7,935 bases of DNA, from assembly GCA_045617225.1 (NCBI GenBank), contig JAZLIC010000021.1, forward strand, positions 1-7,935, in the 5' to 3' direction. The notes below the pieces were generated by a model. That model searched no databases. It was not told where the DNA came from and saw only the letters and a list, made by a program, of their open reading frames with translations. The DNA is from JAZLIC01 sp045617225 (GTDB lineage Bacteria; Bacillota; Clostridia; Monoglobales; Monoglobaceae). A program made the translations under genes and the position numbers. Of the stretch, positions 1-6,342 are shown piece after piece (the first letter of the stretch is position 1; each line of letters opens with the position of its first letter).

Positions 1-33
1 AGAATAAAAAAGCTGATGGAATTTTTAAAGTAG
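1..33 (+). CDS. C-terminal end of an upstream gene, possibly WhiA
   Basis: Frame 1 is open from the window edge and reads RIKKLMEFLK before a TAG stop at 31-33. The short basic-hydrophobic tail resembles the end of the helix-turn-helix domain of WhiA, whose C-terminus usually runs ...NHRLRKL.EIA. WhiA is a sporulation- and division-linked DNA-binding protein often encoded just upstream of dnaE in Clostridia. Ten residues cannot prove this, and the frame could also be open by chance. The stop lies 24 nt before the dnaE start with no terminator between, so cotranscription with dnaE is likely if the gene is real. Confidence 0.4.
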   Translation, partial: RIKKLMEFLK

Positions 34-57
34 TACTTGTCAAAAGGGGAGAGAGAA

Positions 58-3000
58 ATGGCTTTTGCACATCTGCATACACATACTGCATACAGTTTGC
101 TTGACGGCGAAGGTACTGTGCCTAAAATTTTAGACCGTGCAAAAGAATTAGGACAGACCGCAATGGCAATAACCGACCACGGCAATATGTATGGAGTGAT
201 TGAGTTTTACGAATATGCCAAGTCGATAGGGATAAAGCCTGTTATCGGTTCGGAAGTATATGTTGCGGCAAGGTCACGCTTTGACAAGGTGCATATTTAC
301 GACTCTCAAAGCAGTCATTTAATTCTGCTTGCCGAGAATGATACAGGCTATAAAAATTTGATGAAGATAGTGTCCTTAGGCTATACCGAGGGCTTTTATT
401 ATAAACCTCGTATAGATATGGAGGTTTTGCGTCAAAACAGCGAAGGGCTGATTGCCCTCAGTGCGTGTATGTTCGGCGTCTTGTCCCGTCAGATTTTAGC
501 GGATAATTACGACGAAGCAAGGCGCAGAGCTTTGAAATTTATCGAAATATTCGGAAAAGACAACTATTTTATAGAAATTCAGGACCACGGTATTGCTGAG
601 CAACAAAAGCTCAACCGTGAGCTTATTGCCCTTGCCCGTGAGCTTGACCTTAAAATAGTTGCGACAAACGATATACATTATGTAGGGCAAAAAGATGCAA
701 AGGCACAAGACACACTTATGTGCATACAAACAGGTAAAACTCTCGCCGATGAAGACCGTATGAAGATGGAGTCCGACCAACTTTATGTAAAGTCTGAGGA
801 GGAAATGAGGGAACTTTTTTCCTATATCCCTGAGGCAATAGAGAATACACAGATGATAGCGGAGCGTTGTAATGTGGAGATTGAATTCGGTCATCTGCAC
901 TTGCCTAAGTACAACGTCCCTGAAAACCGGGACGCATTTACCTATCTTAAAAATCTGTGTGAAGTTGGACTTAAAAAGCGGTATCCGGAGAATTTTGAAA
1001 GCGTGCGGGAGCGTTTGGAGTACGAGCTTAATACAATAAATACAATGGGATATGTTGACTACTTTTTGATTGTGTGGGATTTTGTCCGATATGCAAAGGC
1101 AAACAAGATTATGGTAGGCCCCGGCAGGGGAAGTGCGGCAGGCTCTGTTGTGGCGTATTGCCTGGAAATAACCAATGTTGACCCCATAAAATACGGACTG
1201 ATTTTTGAAAGATTTTTAAACCCCGAGAGGGTTAGTATGCCGGATATAGATATTGACTTCTGCTACGAAAGGCGGCAGGAGGTCATTGACTATGTCCATC
1301 GTAAATATGGTGATGACCATGTATGCCAGATAATAACTTTCGGTACAATGGCGGCAAAACAAGCGGTGCGTGATGTGGGCAGGGTGTTGAATATTCCGTA
1401 CACTGTTGTGGATAAGGTGTCTAAGAATATCCCGTTTGCTATGCATATGACAATAGATAATGCCCTTGTTATAAACGCAGACCTTAAACAAATGTATGAT
1501 AGTGACGAGAAGGTAAAAACCTTGATTGATATGGCAAGAGAACTTGAAGGGCTTCCGCGCCATGCGTCAACCCATGCGGCAGGGGTGGTTATTACCGAGG
1601 AGCCGCTTTGCAACTATGTGCCGCTTCAAACAAATGATGATGTTTTGACCACGCAGTTTAATATGACAACCGTAGAAAGATTAGGACTTCTTAAAATGGA
1701 CTTTTTGGGGCTTAGGACGCTGACGGTCATCAGGGATGCAGTAGAGCATATCAAAAGGGAGCAGGGAGTTTTAATTGACATTGAGAGCATAAATCAAGAT
1801 GACACAGAAACATATAATATGATATCAAAGGGTGAAACAGACGGCGTATTTCAGTTAGAGAGCGGCGGTATGAAACAGTTTATGAAAGAGCTTAAGCCGT
1901 CGGGAATTGAGGATATTATCGCAGGAATTTCCCTTTATCGACCGGGTCCTATGGACTCTATCCCTAAATATATTGAGAACAAGAATGATTTGTCAAAAAT
2001 AAAGTACAAGCATGAAAGCTTAGAACATATTTTAGATGTAACCTATGGTTGTATAGTGTATCAGGAACAGGTTATGCAGATAGTACGAGAGCTTGGCGGA
2101 TATTCTTTGGGGCGTGCTGATTTGGTGCGTCGTGCAATGTCCAAAAAGAAGGCAGATGTAATGGCTAAGGAGCGGCAGAACTTTGTCTTGGGTGCGGAAA
2201 AGAACGGAATAGACCAAAAGATTGCCACTTCAATCTTTGATGAGATGATGGATTTTGCATCATACGCCTTTAATAAGTCCCACGCCGCCGCTTATGCGGT
2301 CGTGGCGTATCAGACTGCTTATTTAAAGTGCCATTATCCTGCGGAATATTTTGCGGCACTGCTCACATCATTTATAGACAATCTGCCAAAGGTGGCAAAG
2401 TATATTCAGGTGGCAGAAAAGGACGGCGTAAGAGTTTTGCCGCCGGATATAAACAAAAGCGGAAGAAGCTTTACGGTGGACAATAGCTCGATAAGATTCG
2501 GACTTGGTGCTGTAAAAAATGTAGGCGTCGCCTTTGTTGATGAAATCGTGACAGAGCGTAATGAGAACGGAAATTTTGCAACCTTTACCGATTTTTGTGA
2601 AAGAATGTCTATGCGGCGTATTACCAAGCGTGTGCTTGAAAGCCTGATAAAGAGCGGTGCATTTGACTCTCTGGGATATAAACGTTCTGTATTGCTCACG
2701 GTTTATGAGCGTGTTTTAGATGACTGCACTACCCAAAATAAGAGCGTTATGACAGGGCAATTAAATCTTTTCGGAATGTTTGAAGAAAGCGGAGTAAAGA
2801 CAGAGGAGGACTTCCCTGACTGCACAGAGTTTGGCGAAAAGGAAAGGCTTTCGATGGAAAAAGAGATGCTTGGTATCTATGTTTCGGGACATCCGCTTAA
2901 TCAATACAAAAATGCACTTAAAAACGCAAATGCTATGCAATGTGGCGAGTTTTTGGCAGAGAATAATAATTTAGCGTCGCTTGATAATGTGCGTGTTGCC

Positions 3001-3474
3001 GGAATTATAACAAACGCAAAAACACGACTGACCAAGAGCGGTGAATTGATGATGCAGTGTACGCTTGAAGATTTTAGCGGTGAAGTGGGACTTTTGGTTT
3101 TCCCTCGTCAAACCGCTAAGTTTAAGGAACTTTTAAGTGCAGACAGTGCGGTTGTTGTAAGCGGAAACCTTGATTTAAGTGAGGAAAATGCGGCGAAGAT
3201 AATTGTAAATGAAGTAACTCCGCTCAGCGAAGATACAGAAAAGCCTGCCAAAAAACTGTATTTAAAATTAAAGAGCTCTGATTTGGCGGCACAAAACGAA
3301 GTGAGGCGTATATTAAGTGACGGAAGCGGCGATATTCCTGTGTACTTGTATTATGAAGATACAAAGAAAACCTTGATGGCACCAAAGAATATGCAGATAT
3401 CCGAAGGTGACGGAAAGATGGAAAGGCTATCAATGGTGCTTGGGGAAGAATGTGTAAGGTTGGTGTGCAAATGA
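58..3474 (+). CDS. dnaE: DNA polymerase III alpha subunit (DnaE)
   Basis: This is the cytoplasmic replicative polymerase subunit, 1138 aa, a normal length for bacterial DnaE. The PHP domain (about residues 3-270) keeps what look like all nine metal ligands: H7, H9, D16, H41, E66, H87, C137, D205 and H207. The polymerase core has GPGRGSAAGS at 354-363 and PDIDIDF at 395-401; catalytic aspartates are D396 and D398, with the third, D548, in KMDFLGLRTL. Helix-hairpin-helix segments follow at about 800-880. A beta-clamp binding motif, QLNLF, lies at 901-905. An OB fold spans about 975-1055, and a short mixed alpha/beta tail ends the protein. The ATG at 58 is chosen because AGGGGAG (45-51) stands 6 nt before it and HLHTHTAYSLLDG follows near the N-terminus as usual; the in-frame TTG at 37 lies upstream of that ribosome site. 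It lacks the PolC exonuclease insertion, so it is DnaE, not PolC. Its stop overlaps the birA start, implying translational coupling. Confidence 0.97.
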   Translation: MAFAHLHTHTAYSLLDGEGTVPKILDRAKELGQTAMAITDHGNMYGVIEFYEYAKSIGIKPVIGSEVYVAARSRFDKVHIYDSQSSHLILLAENDTGYKNLMKIVSLGYTEGFYYKPRIDMEVLRQNSEGLIALSACMFGVLSRQILADNYDEARRRALKFIEIFGKDNYFIEIQDHGIAEQQKLNRELIALARELDLKIVATNDIHYVGQKDAKAQDTLMCIQTGKTLADEDRMKMESDQLYVKSEEEMRELFSYIPEAIENTQMIAERCNVEIEFGHLHLPKYNVPENRDAFTYLKNLCEVGLKKRYPENFESVRERLEYELNTINTMGYVDYFLIVWDFVRYAKANKIMVGPGRGSAAGSVVAYCLEITNVDPIKYGLIFERFLNPERVSMPDIDIDFCYERRQEVIDYVHRKYGDDHVCQIITFGTMAAKQAVRDVGRVLNIPYTVVDKVSKNIPFAMHMTIDNALVINADLKQMYDSDEKVKTLIDMARELEGLPRHASTHAAGVVITEEPLCNYVPLQTNDDVLTTQFNMTTVERLGLLKMDFLGLRTLTVIRDAVEHIKREQGVLIDIESINQDDTETYNMISKGETDGVFQLESGGMKQFMKELKPSGIEDIIAGISLYRPGPMDSIPKYIENKNDLSKIKYKHESLEHILDVTYGCIVYQEQVMQIVRELGGYSLGRADLVRRAMSKKKADVMAKERQNFVLGAEKNGIDQKIATSIFDEMMDFASYAFNKSHAAAYAVVAYQTAYLKCHYPAEYFAALLTSFIDNLPKVAKYIQVAEKDGVRVLPPDINKSGRSFTVDNSSIRFGLGAVKNVGVAFVDEIVTERNENGNFATFTDFCERMSMRRITKRVLESLIKSGAFDSLGYKRSVLLTVYERVLDDCTTQNKSVMTGQLNLFGMFEESGVKTEEDFPDCTEFGEKERLSMEKEMLGIYVSGHPLNQYKNALKNANAMQCGEFLAENNNLASLDNVRVAGIITNAKTRLTKSGELMMQCTLEDFSGEVGLLVFPRQTAKFKELLSADSAVVVSGNLDLSEENAAKIIVNEVTPLSEDTEKPAKKLYLKLKSSDLAAQNEVRRILSDGSGDIPVYLYYEDTKKTLMAPKNMQISEGDGKMERLSMVLGEECVRLVCK

Positions 3475-4244
3475 TATTCGGCAGAAGAAAGATAACCAAA
3501 CGAGGAATTTTAAAATATTTTGATGCACCTATTGATGTCTTTGCCTATGATACCATACCGTCTACAAATTTGACTGCAAAGGAAATGGCGACAGACGGAC
3601 GGCGAGATGCGGCGGTAGTTGCAAACGCCCAAACTATGGGCAGAGGCAGACTTGGGCGTAGCTTTTATTCACCTGAAAACGGTATTTATTTAAGCTATAT
3701 ATATCCCGTGTCGGCAAATAATGTGCTTTTGATTACCACCGCTGTATCTGTGGCAGTCTGCCGCGCCCTTGAAAGGGTATGCAAAAAAGAGCTTGGCATA
3801 AAGTGGGTAAACGATATATACCTTGATGATAAAAAAATCTGCGGAATTCTCGCAGAAGGCGTAATGAACACAAAAGGTAATATAGATGCGGTAGTAGTCG
3901 GCGTTGGCGTAAACATTTTGTTTGATAAAATCCCGGATGAAATTGCGGATATTGCAGATGCACTGTATAAAAGCGGTGAGAAGATACCTGATATAAATTT
4001 GATTACCGCCGAAATAATAAAGGAACTTAAAAATGTTCCGAAGATGATAAAAGACAGCGACTTTATCGGTGAGTATAGAGAAAAATCAATAGTAATCGGA
4101 AAACATGTAAAGGTCATTTCCGACAACTGTTACCTGGCAGATGCGATTGATATTGACCAAGACGGCGGACTTATAGTGAAAAGGTGCGACACCGGCGAAA
4201 AAATAACTTTAAATACAGGCGAAATAAGCATAAGATTTTCATAA
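3471..4244 (+). CDS. birA: Biotin--[acetyl-CoA carboxylase] ligase, short form without HTH
   Basis: A 257-aa biotin-protein ligase that activates biotin to biotinyl-AMP and attaches it to the lysine of carboxylase carrier domains in the cytoplasm. Visible motifs are DTIPSTN (27-33), the adenylate/biotin loop GRGRLGR (57-63), KWVNDIY (111-117, the usual KWPND with V for P), K122-ICGIL, and VVVGVGVNI. A small SH3-like C-terminal domain starts near residue 208 (GKHVKV). The protein begins directly with the ligase domain, so it lacks the N-terminal helix-turn-helix of bifunctional BirA and should not act as a biotin repressor. The ATG at 3471 overlaps the dnaE stop as ATGA, a classic coupling arrangement. 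An in-frame ATG at 3450 would add seven residues and overlap dnaE by 25 nt, with GGGGA only 3 nt upstream, so I think it less likely. A hairpin begins a few bases after the stop. Confidence 0.92.
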   Translation: MIFGRRKITKRGILKYFDAPIDVFAYDTIPSTNLTAKEMATDGRRDAAVVANAQTMGRGRLGRSFYSPENGIYLSYIYPVSANNVLLITTAVSVAVCRALERVCKKELGIKWVNDIYLDDKKICGILAEGVMNTKGNIDAVVVGVGVNILFDKIPDEIADIADALYKSGEKIPDINLITAEIIKELKNVPKMIKDSDFIGEYREKSIVIGKHVKVISDNCYLADAIDIDQDGGLIVKRCDTGEKITLNTGEISIRFS

Positions 4245-4248
4245 TATT

Positions 4249-4288
4249 ATCACCTCAGCAATATTATATTGTTGAGGTGGTTTTTGTT
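4249..4288 (+). terminator. Hairpin plus T-run after birA; terminator or start-site-masking structure
   Basis: The arm 4251-4263 pairs with 4267-4279 in a 13-bp stem with one G-U pair and a TTA loop. Two more outer pairs are possible (4249-4281 and 4250-4280). The run GTTTTTGTT (4280-4288) follows at once, giving an intrinsic-terminator shape 6 nt after the birA stop. The 3' arm contains GAGGTGG, the ribosome site of the next gene, so in read-through RNA the same stem would hide that start. Terminator function is likely but the T-run is short and interrupted. Confidence 0.7.
4274..4280 (+). promoter_or_regulatory. Shine-Dalgarno of the deacetylase gene, buried in the hairpin
   Basis: GAGGTGG ends 8 nt before the ATG at 4289 and is the only good ribosome binding match upstream of that start. 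All but its last base lies in the 3' arm of the 13-bp stem and pairs with CACCTC at 4251-4256. This site sets the start at 4289 rather than at the upstream in-frame ATG at 4184, which lies inside birA. Confidence 0.75.
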
Positions 4289-5158
4289 ATGTACATAATA
4301 AAACTTAAAAATTTAATTATATATTTAGTTCTGTTTTGCGTTTTTTCAGTAGGCTTTATCTGTGCGGAGAATAAATATATCTCATGTAATGCAGATGACG
4401 AGGAAACAGGCGTACCGCTGCCTGTCCTTATGTATCACGGACTAACGACAAATCCTGCGAAGATTGGGAAGTATGTTATATCTTATGATATGTTTGAAAA
4501 TGACCTTAAATACTTAAATGCAAACGGATATAATACGGTTTTAATACAGGACCTGATTGATTATGTTGAGGCAGGAACGCCGCTTCCTGATAATCCTGTG
4601 CTTCTTACCTTTGATGACGGATATTATAACAATTATTTGTATGGATTTGAACTCTTAAAAAAGTACGATACAAAGGCGGTAATTTCCATAATCGGAACGT
4701 GGACTGAGGTTTATTCCGATAACGGAGAATTAAATCCCGAATATTCACATGTGACCTGGGAGCATATAAGGCAGATGCAAGAGTCAGGACTTGTAGAGGT
4801 GCAAAATCACAGCTTTGATATGCACACATTGGATAAAGGAAGAAACGGAACCAAAAAGAAAATGGGTGAGAGCGTGGAGGCGTATACAAAAGTTCTGACC
4901 GATGATATAAGCAGGCTTCAAAAAAGAATGGAAGAAGAAACCGGTGTAACGCCGACCTGCTTTACATATCCCTATGGGGGAATAAGCAAAGACTCTTTAA
5001 ATATTATAAAGGATATGGGCTTTAAAGCGAGTCTGTCTTGTGAGGAAAGGCTTAATTATATTCGCATTGGTGACAGTGAGTGTTTATATAAATTAAATCG
5101 TTATCTCAGAAGTGACAATTCTTCTGCCGAAGAAATACTGAAAAGCCTACATAAATAA
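4289..5158 (+). CDS. Exported polysaccharide deacetylase (CE4/NodB fold)
   Basis: A 289-aa protein predicted to remove N-acetyl groups from a surface glycan (peptidoglycan, poly-N-acetylglucosamine or similar) outside the membrane. Residues 1-26 form a signal peptide or signal anchor: lysines at 5 and 7, then a hydrophobic run to about 24. No proper lipobox surrounds C25. The mature part opens with PLPVLMYHG (43-51), typical of the PgaB/IcaB/YadE-like branch. CE4 motifs are complete: TFDDG (107-111; D109 as likely base, D110 as metal ligand), HSFDMH (H174 and H179 as metal ligands) and FTYPYGG (225-231). The spore enzyme PdaA carries TFDNG and lacks the PVLMYH opening, so this is a different subgroup. 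The start is fixed by GAGGTGG, which lies in a hairpin. cwlD follows after 21 nt, probably in the same transcript. The natural substrate cannot be read from the sequence. Confidence 0.9.
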   Translation: MYIIKLKNLIIYLVLFCVFSVGFICAENKYISCNADDEETGVPLPVLMYHGLTTNPAKIGKYVISYDMFENDLKYLNANGYNTVLIQDLIDYVEAGTPLPDNPVLLTFDDGYYNNYLYGFELLKKYDTKAVISIIGTWTEVYSDNGELNPEYSHVTWEHIRQMQESGLVEVQNHSFDMHTLDKGRNGTKKKMGESVEAYTKVLTDDISRLQKRMEEETGVTPTCFTYPYGGISKDSLNIIKDMGFKASLSCEERLNYIRIGDSECLYKLNRYLRSDNSSAEEILKSLHK

Positions 5159-5179
5159 TGAGTATAAGGGGTGAAATTT

Positions 5180-5896
5180 ATGTTTTTGGTAGTAGATAAA
5201 AAGAAGATAGTATGTATTTTGCTTTTGATTTTGGCGGTGCTTTTAAGTGGAATTATGATGCGCTGTGTAAGGCGTGCGGAAGCGGCAAACGGTTTTACTT
5301 TACCGATTACAAACAGGGTTATTGTGATTGACGCAGGCCATGGCGGTGTTGATGTTGGTGCTTCGGATAACGGTCTGTCTGAAAAGGATATAAACTTAGA
5401 GGTCGCCAAATTGGTAAGAGAATATATAGAGGAAGGTGGAGGAGAGGTGATAATGTCAAGGGAGGAAGATGTCGGCACACACGACCCTGACAGAGAAAGC
5501 GGAATATCACAGAAAAAGTCTGATTTAACAGAACGCAAAAAGCTTTCGGACGAATATGGCGCAGATGCTTTTGTAAGCGTACATATGAATAAGTTTCCCG
5601 AGGAGAAGTATAAGGGTGCACAGGTGTTTTATTCAAAATCATCTGATGAGAGCAAAAAGCTTGCGGATAGTATGCAAAAGTCTGTCAAAGATACTTTAAA
5701 GGATAATAACGAGCGAGTCGCAAAGGCGGACGAAAGAGATGTGTTTATTTTAAAGGATACAAACTGCCCGTCAGTTATAGTAGAGTGCGGCTTTTTGTCA
5801 AATCCTGAGGAAGCAAAGCTCCTTAAAGACAAAAAGTATCAGGAAAAGTTGGCATGGGGAATTTATTTAGGTATAGTGGACTTCTTTTTGGAATAA
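5180..5896 (+). CDS. cwlD: N-acetylmuramoyl-L-alanine amidase, CwlD type
   Basis: A 238-aa zinc amidase (Amidase_3 family) that cleaves the stem peptide from N-acetylmuramic acid. Residues 7-27 form an N-terminal membrane anchor, so the catalytic domain lies outside the membrane. Zinc ligands are H54 in DAGHGG, E68 in LSEKD and H135 in VSVHMN; E202 in VIVECGFLSNP is the catalytic glutamate. The domain order, the length and the C-terminal NPEEAKLL...YQEKLAWGIY region match Bacillus CwlD closely, and no SH3, SPOR or LysM wall-binding domain is attached. CwlD is known to act on cortex peptidoglycan before a deacetylase completes muramic-delta-lactam, which points to a spore-forming host. AAGGGG (5166-5171) stands 8 nt before the ATG at 5180; the in-frame GTG at 5171 overlaps that ribosome site and is rejected. 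No convincing terminator follows; only an all-AT inverted repeat (5899-5923) is visible. Confidence 0.9.
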   Translation: MFLVVDKKKIVCILLLILAVLLSGIMMRCVRRAEAANGFTLPITNRVIVIDAGHGGVDVGASDNGLSEKDINLEVAKLVREYIEEGGGEVIMSREEDVGTHDPDRESGISQKKSDLTERKKLSDEYGADAFVSVHMNKFPEEKYKGAQVFYSKSSDESKKLADSMQKSVKDTLKDNNERVAKADERDVFILKDTNCPSVIVECGFLSNPEEAKLLKDKKYQEKLAWGIYLGIVDFFLE

Positions 5897-5926
5897 AATA
5901 AATTTTGTTTTTTTGTAAATTTACTC

Positions 5927-5955
5927 TTGACAAAAAAGCTTTTTGCAAGTATAAT
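5927..5955 (+). promoter_or_regulatory. Perfect-consensus housekeeping promoter for the tRNA pair
   Basis: TTGACA (5927-5932) and TATAAT (5950-5955) are separated by exactly 17 bp, a full match to the sigma-A/sigma-70 consensus, as expected for stable RNA genes. Transcription should start near 5962, leaving a leader of about 34 nt before tRNA-Leu. The spacer holds a 12-bp palindrome, AAAAAGCTTTTT (5933-5944). Confidence 0.9.
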
Positions 5956-5995
5956 ATACAAGTTGATTGCTTAGGGTGACCGACAAAGTGAATTT

Positions 5996-6079
5996 GCGAG
6001 CATGCTGGAATAGGCAGACAGGCACGTTTGAGGGGCGTGTGTCGATGACGTGTGGGTTCAAGTCCCACTGCTCGCACCA
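5996..6079 (+). tRNA. tRNA-Leu (anticodon GAG)
   Basis: A class II tRNA of 84 nt with encoded CCA. The acceptor arm GCGAGCA (5996-6002) pairs fully with TGCTCGC (6069-6075); the discriminator is A6076, followed by CCA. The D arm has a CTG/CAG stem around the usual GGCAGA. The anticodon stem CACGT/GCGTG encloses TTGAGGG, giving anticodon GAG at 6030-6032 (reads CUC and CUU). A long variable region follows, typical of leucine tRNAs. The T arm is GTGGG-TTCAAGT-CCCAC. A discriminator A agrees with leucine. Confidence 0.96.
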
Positions 6080-6084
6080 AATAT

Positions 6085-6159
6085 TGCCTGATAGTGTAAT
6101 GGTTAGCACAAGTGACTCTGACTCACTTTGTCTGGGTTCAAATCCTAGTCAGGCAGCCA
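6085..6159 (+). tRNA. tRNA-Gln (anticodon CTG)
   Basis: A class I tRNA of 75 nt with encoded CCA. The acceptor TGCCTGA (6085-6091) pairs with TCAGGCA (6149-6155), then GCCA; a U1-A72 first pair is typical of glutamine tRNAs. The D arm has a GTG/CAC stem. The anticodon stem AGTGA/TCACT is perfect and the loop CTCTGAC gives anticodon CTG at 6118-6120, reading only CAG. The T arm is CTGGG-TTCAAAT-CCTAG with one G-U pair. It starts 5 nt after tRNA-Leu and shares its promoter and terminator. Confidence 0.95.
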
Positions 6160-6160
6160 C

Positions 6161-6192
6161 AAAAAAGACTTGCGTTTCGCAAGTCTTTTTTT
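6161..6192 (+). terminator. Intrinsic terminator of the tRNA operon
   Basis: GACTTGCG (6167-6174) pairs with CGCAAGTC (6178-6185) across a TTT loop, flanked by six A (6161-6166) and seven T (6186-6192). The A and T runs extend the stem to about 14 bp, so it may work in both directions. It begins 2 nt after the tRNA-Gln CCA. Confidence 0.92.
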
Positions 6193-6198
6193 GAATGA

Positions 6199-6226
6199 TG
6201 TTTGCCTGTCGGTGCACAGGCGAACA
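6199..6226. repeat. Intergenic hairpin 1 (11-bp stem, 6-nt loop)
   Basis: TGTTTGCCTGT (6199-6209) pairs with ACAGGCGAACA (6216-6226) with a single T-G mismatch that would be a G-U pair in RNA on the + strand. The loop is CGGTGC. There is no T-run after it, so it is not an ordinary terminator. Loop bases TCGGTG (6209-6214) are complementary to CACCGA (6255-6260), allowing a pseudoknot if transcribed. No ORF or known RNA family is recognised here. Confidence 0.6.
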
Positions 6227-6234
6227 ACAGCATT

Positions 6235-6290
6235 AGCCGCATAGGCGGCGACATCACCGATAAATAATTCTGCCTTGACATTATGCGGCT
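6235..6290. repeat. 9-bp inverted repeat with one arm in the promoter spacer
   Basis: AGCCGCATA (6235-6243) and TATGCGGCT (6282-6290) are exact reverse complements 38 bp apart. The right arm lies in the spacer of the lipoprotein promoter. This could be a two-site operator for a DNA-looping or dimeric regulator, or a chance repeat. Confidence 0.45.
6236..6249. repeat. Intergenic hairpin 2 (GCCGC/GCGGC)
   Basis: GCCGC (6236-6240) pairs with GCGGC (6245-6249) around ATAG. It lies between hairpin 1 and the CACCGA sequence that matches the loop of hairpin 1. The left arm also belongs to a longer inverted repeat reaching into the downstream promoter, so the two pairings are mutually exclusive. Confidence 0.5.
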
Positions 6291-6304
6291 TTATATCGTA
6301 TAAT
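6275..6304 (+). promoter_or_regulatory. Near-consensus promoter for the SH3-repeat lipoprotein gene
   Basis: TTGACA (6275-6280) and TATAAT (6299-6304) are both perfect hexamers, 18 bp apart. The start of transcription should fall near 6311, giving a leader of about 32 nt. The -10 box lies in a 12-bp perfect palindrome, GTATAATTATAC (6298-6309), and the spacer holds one arm of a 9-bp inverted repeat, so regulation is possible. Confidence 0.85.
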
Positions 6305-6342
6305 TATACAAAGAGTGCGTTTATGCAGAAATGGGGAGAGTT

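Noticed and set aside
37..57. TTG start for dnaE at 37
   Set aside because: It lies upstream of the AGGGGAG ribosome site, which is well placed for the ATG at 58.
3695..4126. 143-codon minus-strand ORF opposite birA
   Set aside because: It is the reverse frame of a clearly coding gene, low in complexity (Ser/Ile/Phe rich) and without recognisable motifs; other minus-strand ORFs opposite dnaE, cwlD and the antiporter are rejected for the same reason.
4184..4288. Longer start for the deacetylase at 4184
   Set aside because: It would put 35 polar residues, read from birA and the hairpin, before the signal peptide; the ATG at 4289 has the ribosome site and a proper signal sequence.
5899..5923. 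Inverted repeat TAAATTT/AAATTTA after cwlD as a terminator
   Set aside because: The stem is only 7 bp and all A-T with an 11-nt loop; the T-run is in the loop rather than after the stem, so it is too weak to call.
5823..6109. Two minus-strand ORFs (5823-6080 and 5921-6109) containing GLEPTRH-like and WDLNPHVID-like peptides
   Set aside because: These are antisense translations of the tRNA-Leu gene, a well-known source of falsely annotated proteins.
5967..6194. Plus-strand ORF of 75 codons over the tRNA pair
   Set aside because: It runs through both tRNA genes and into the terminator; it has no protein-like features.
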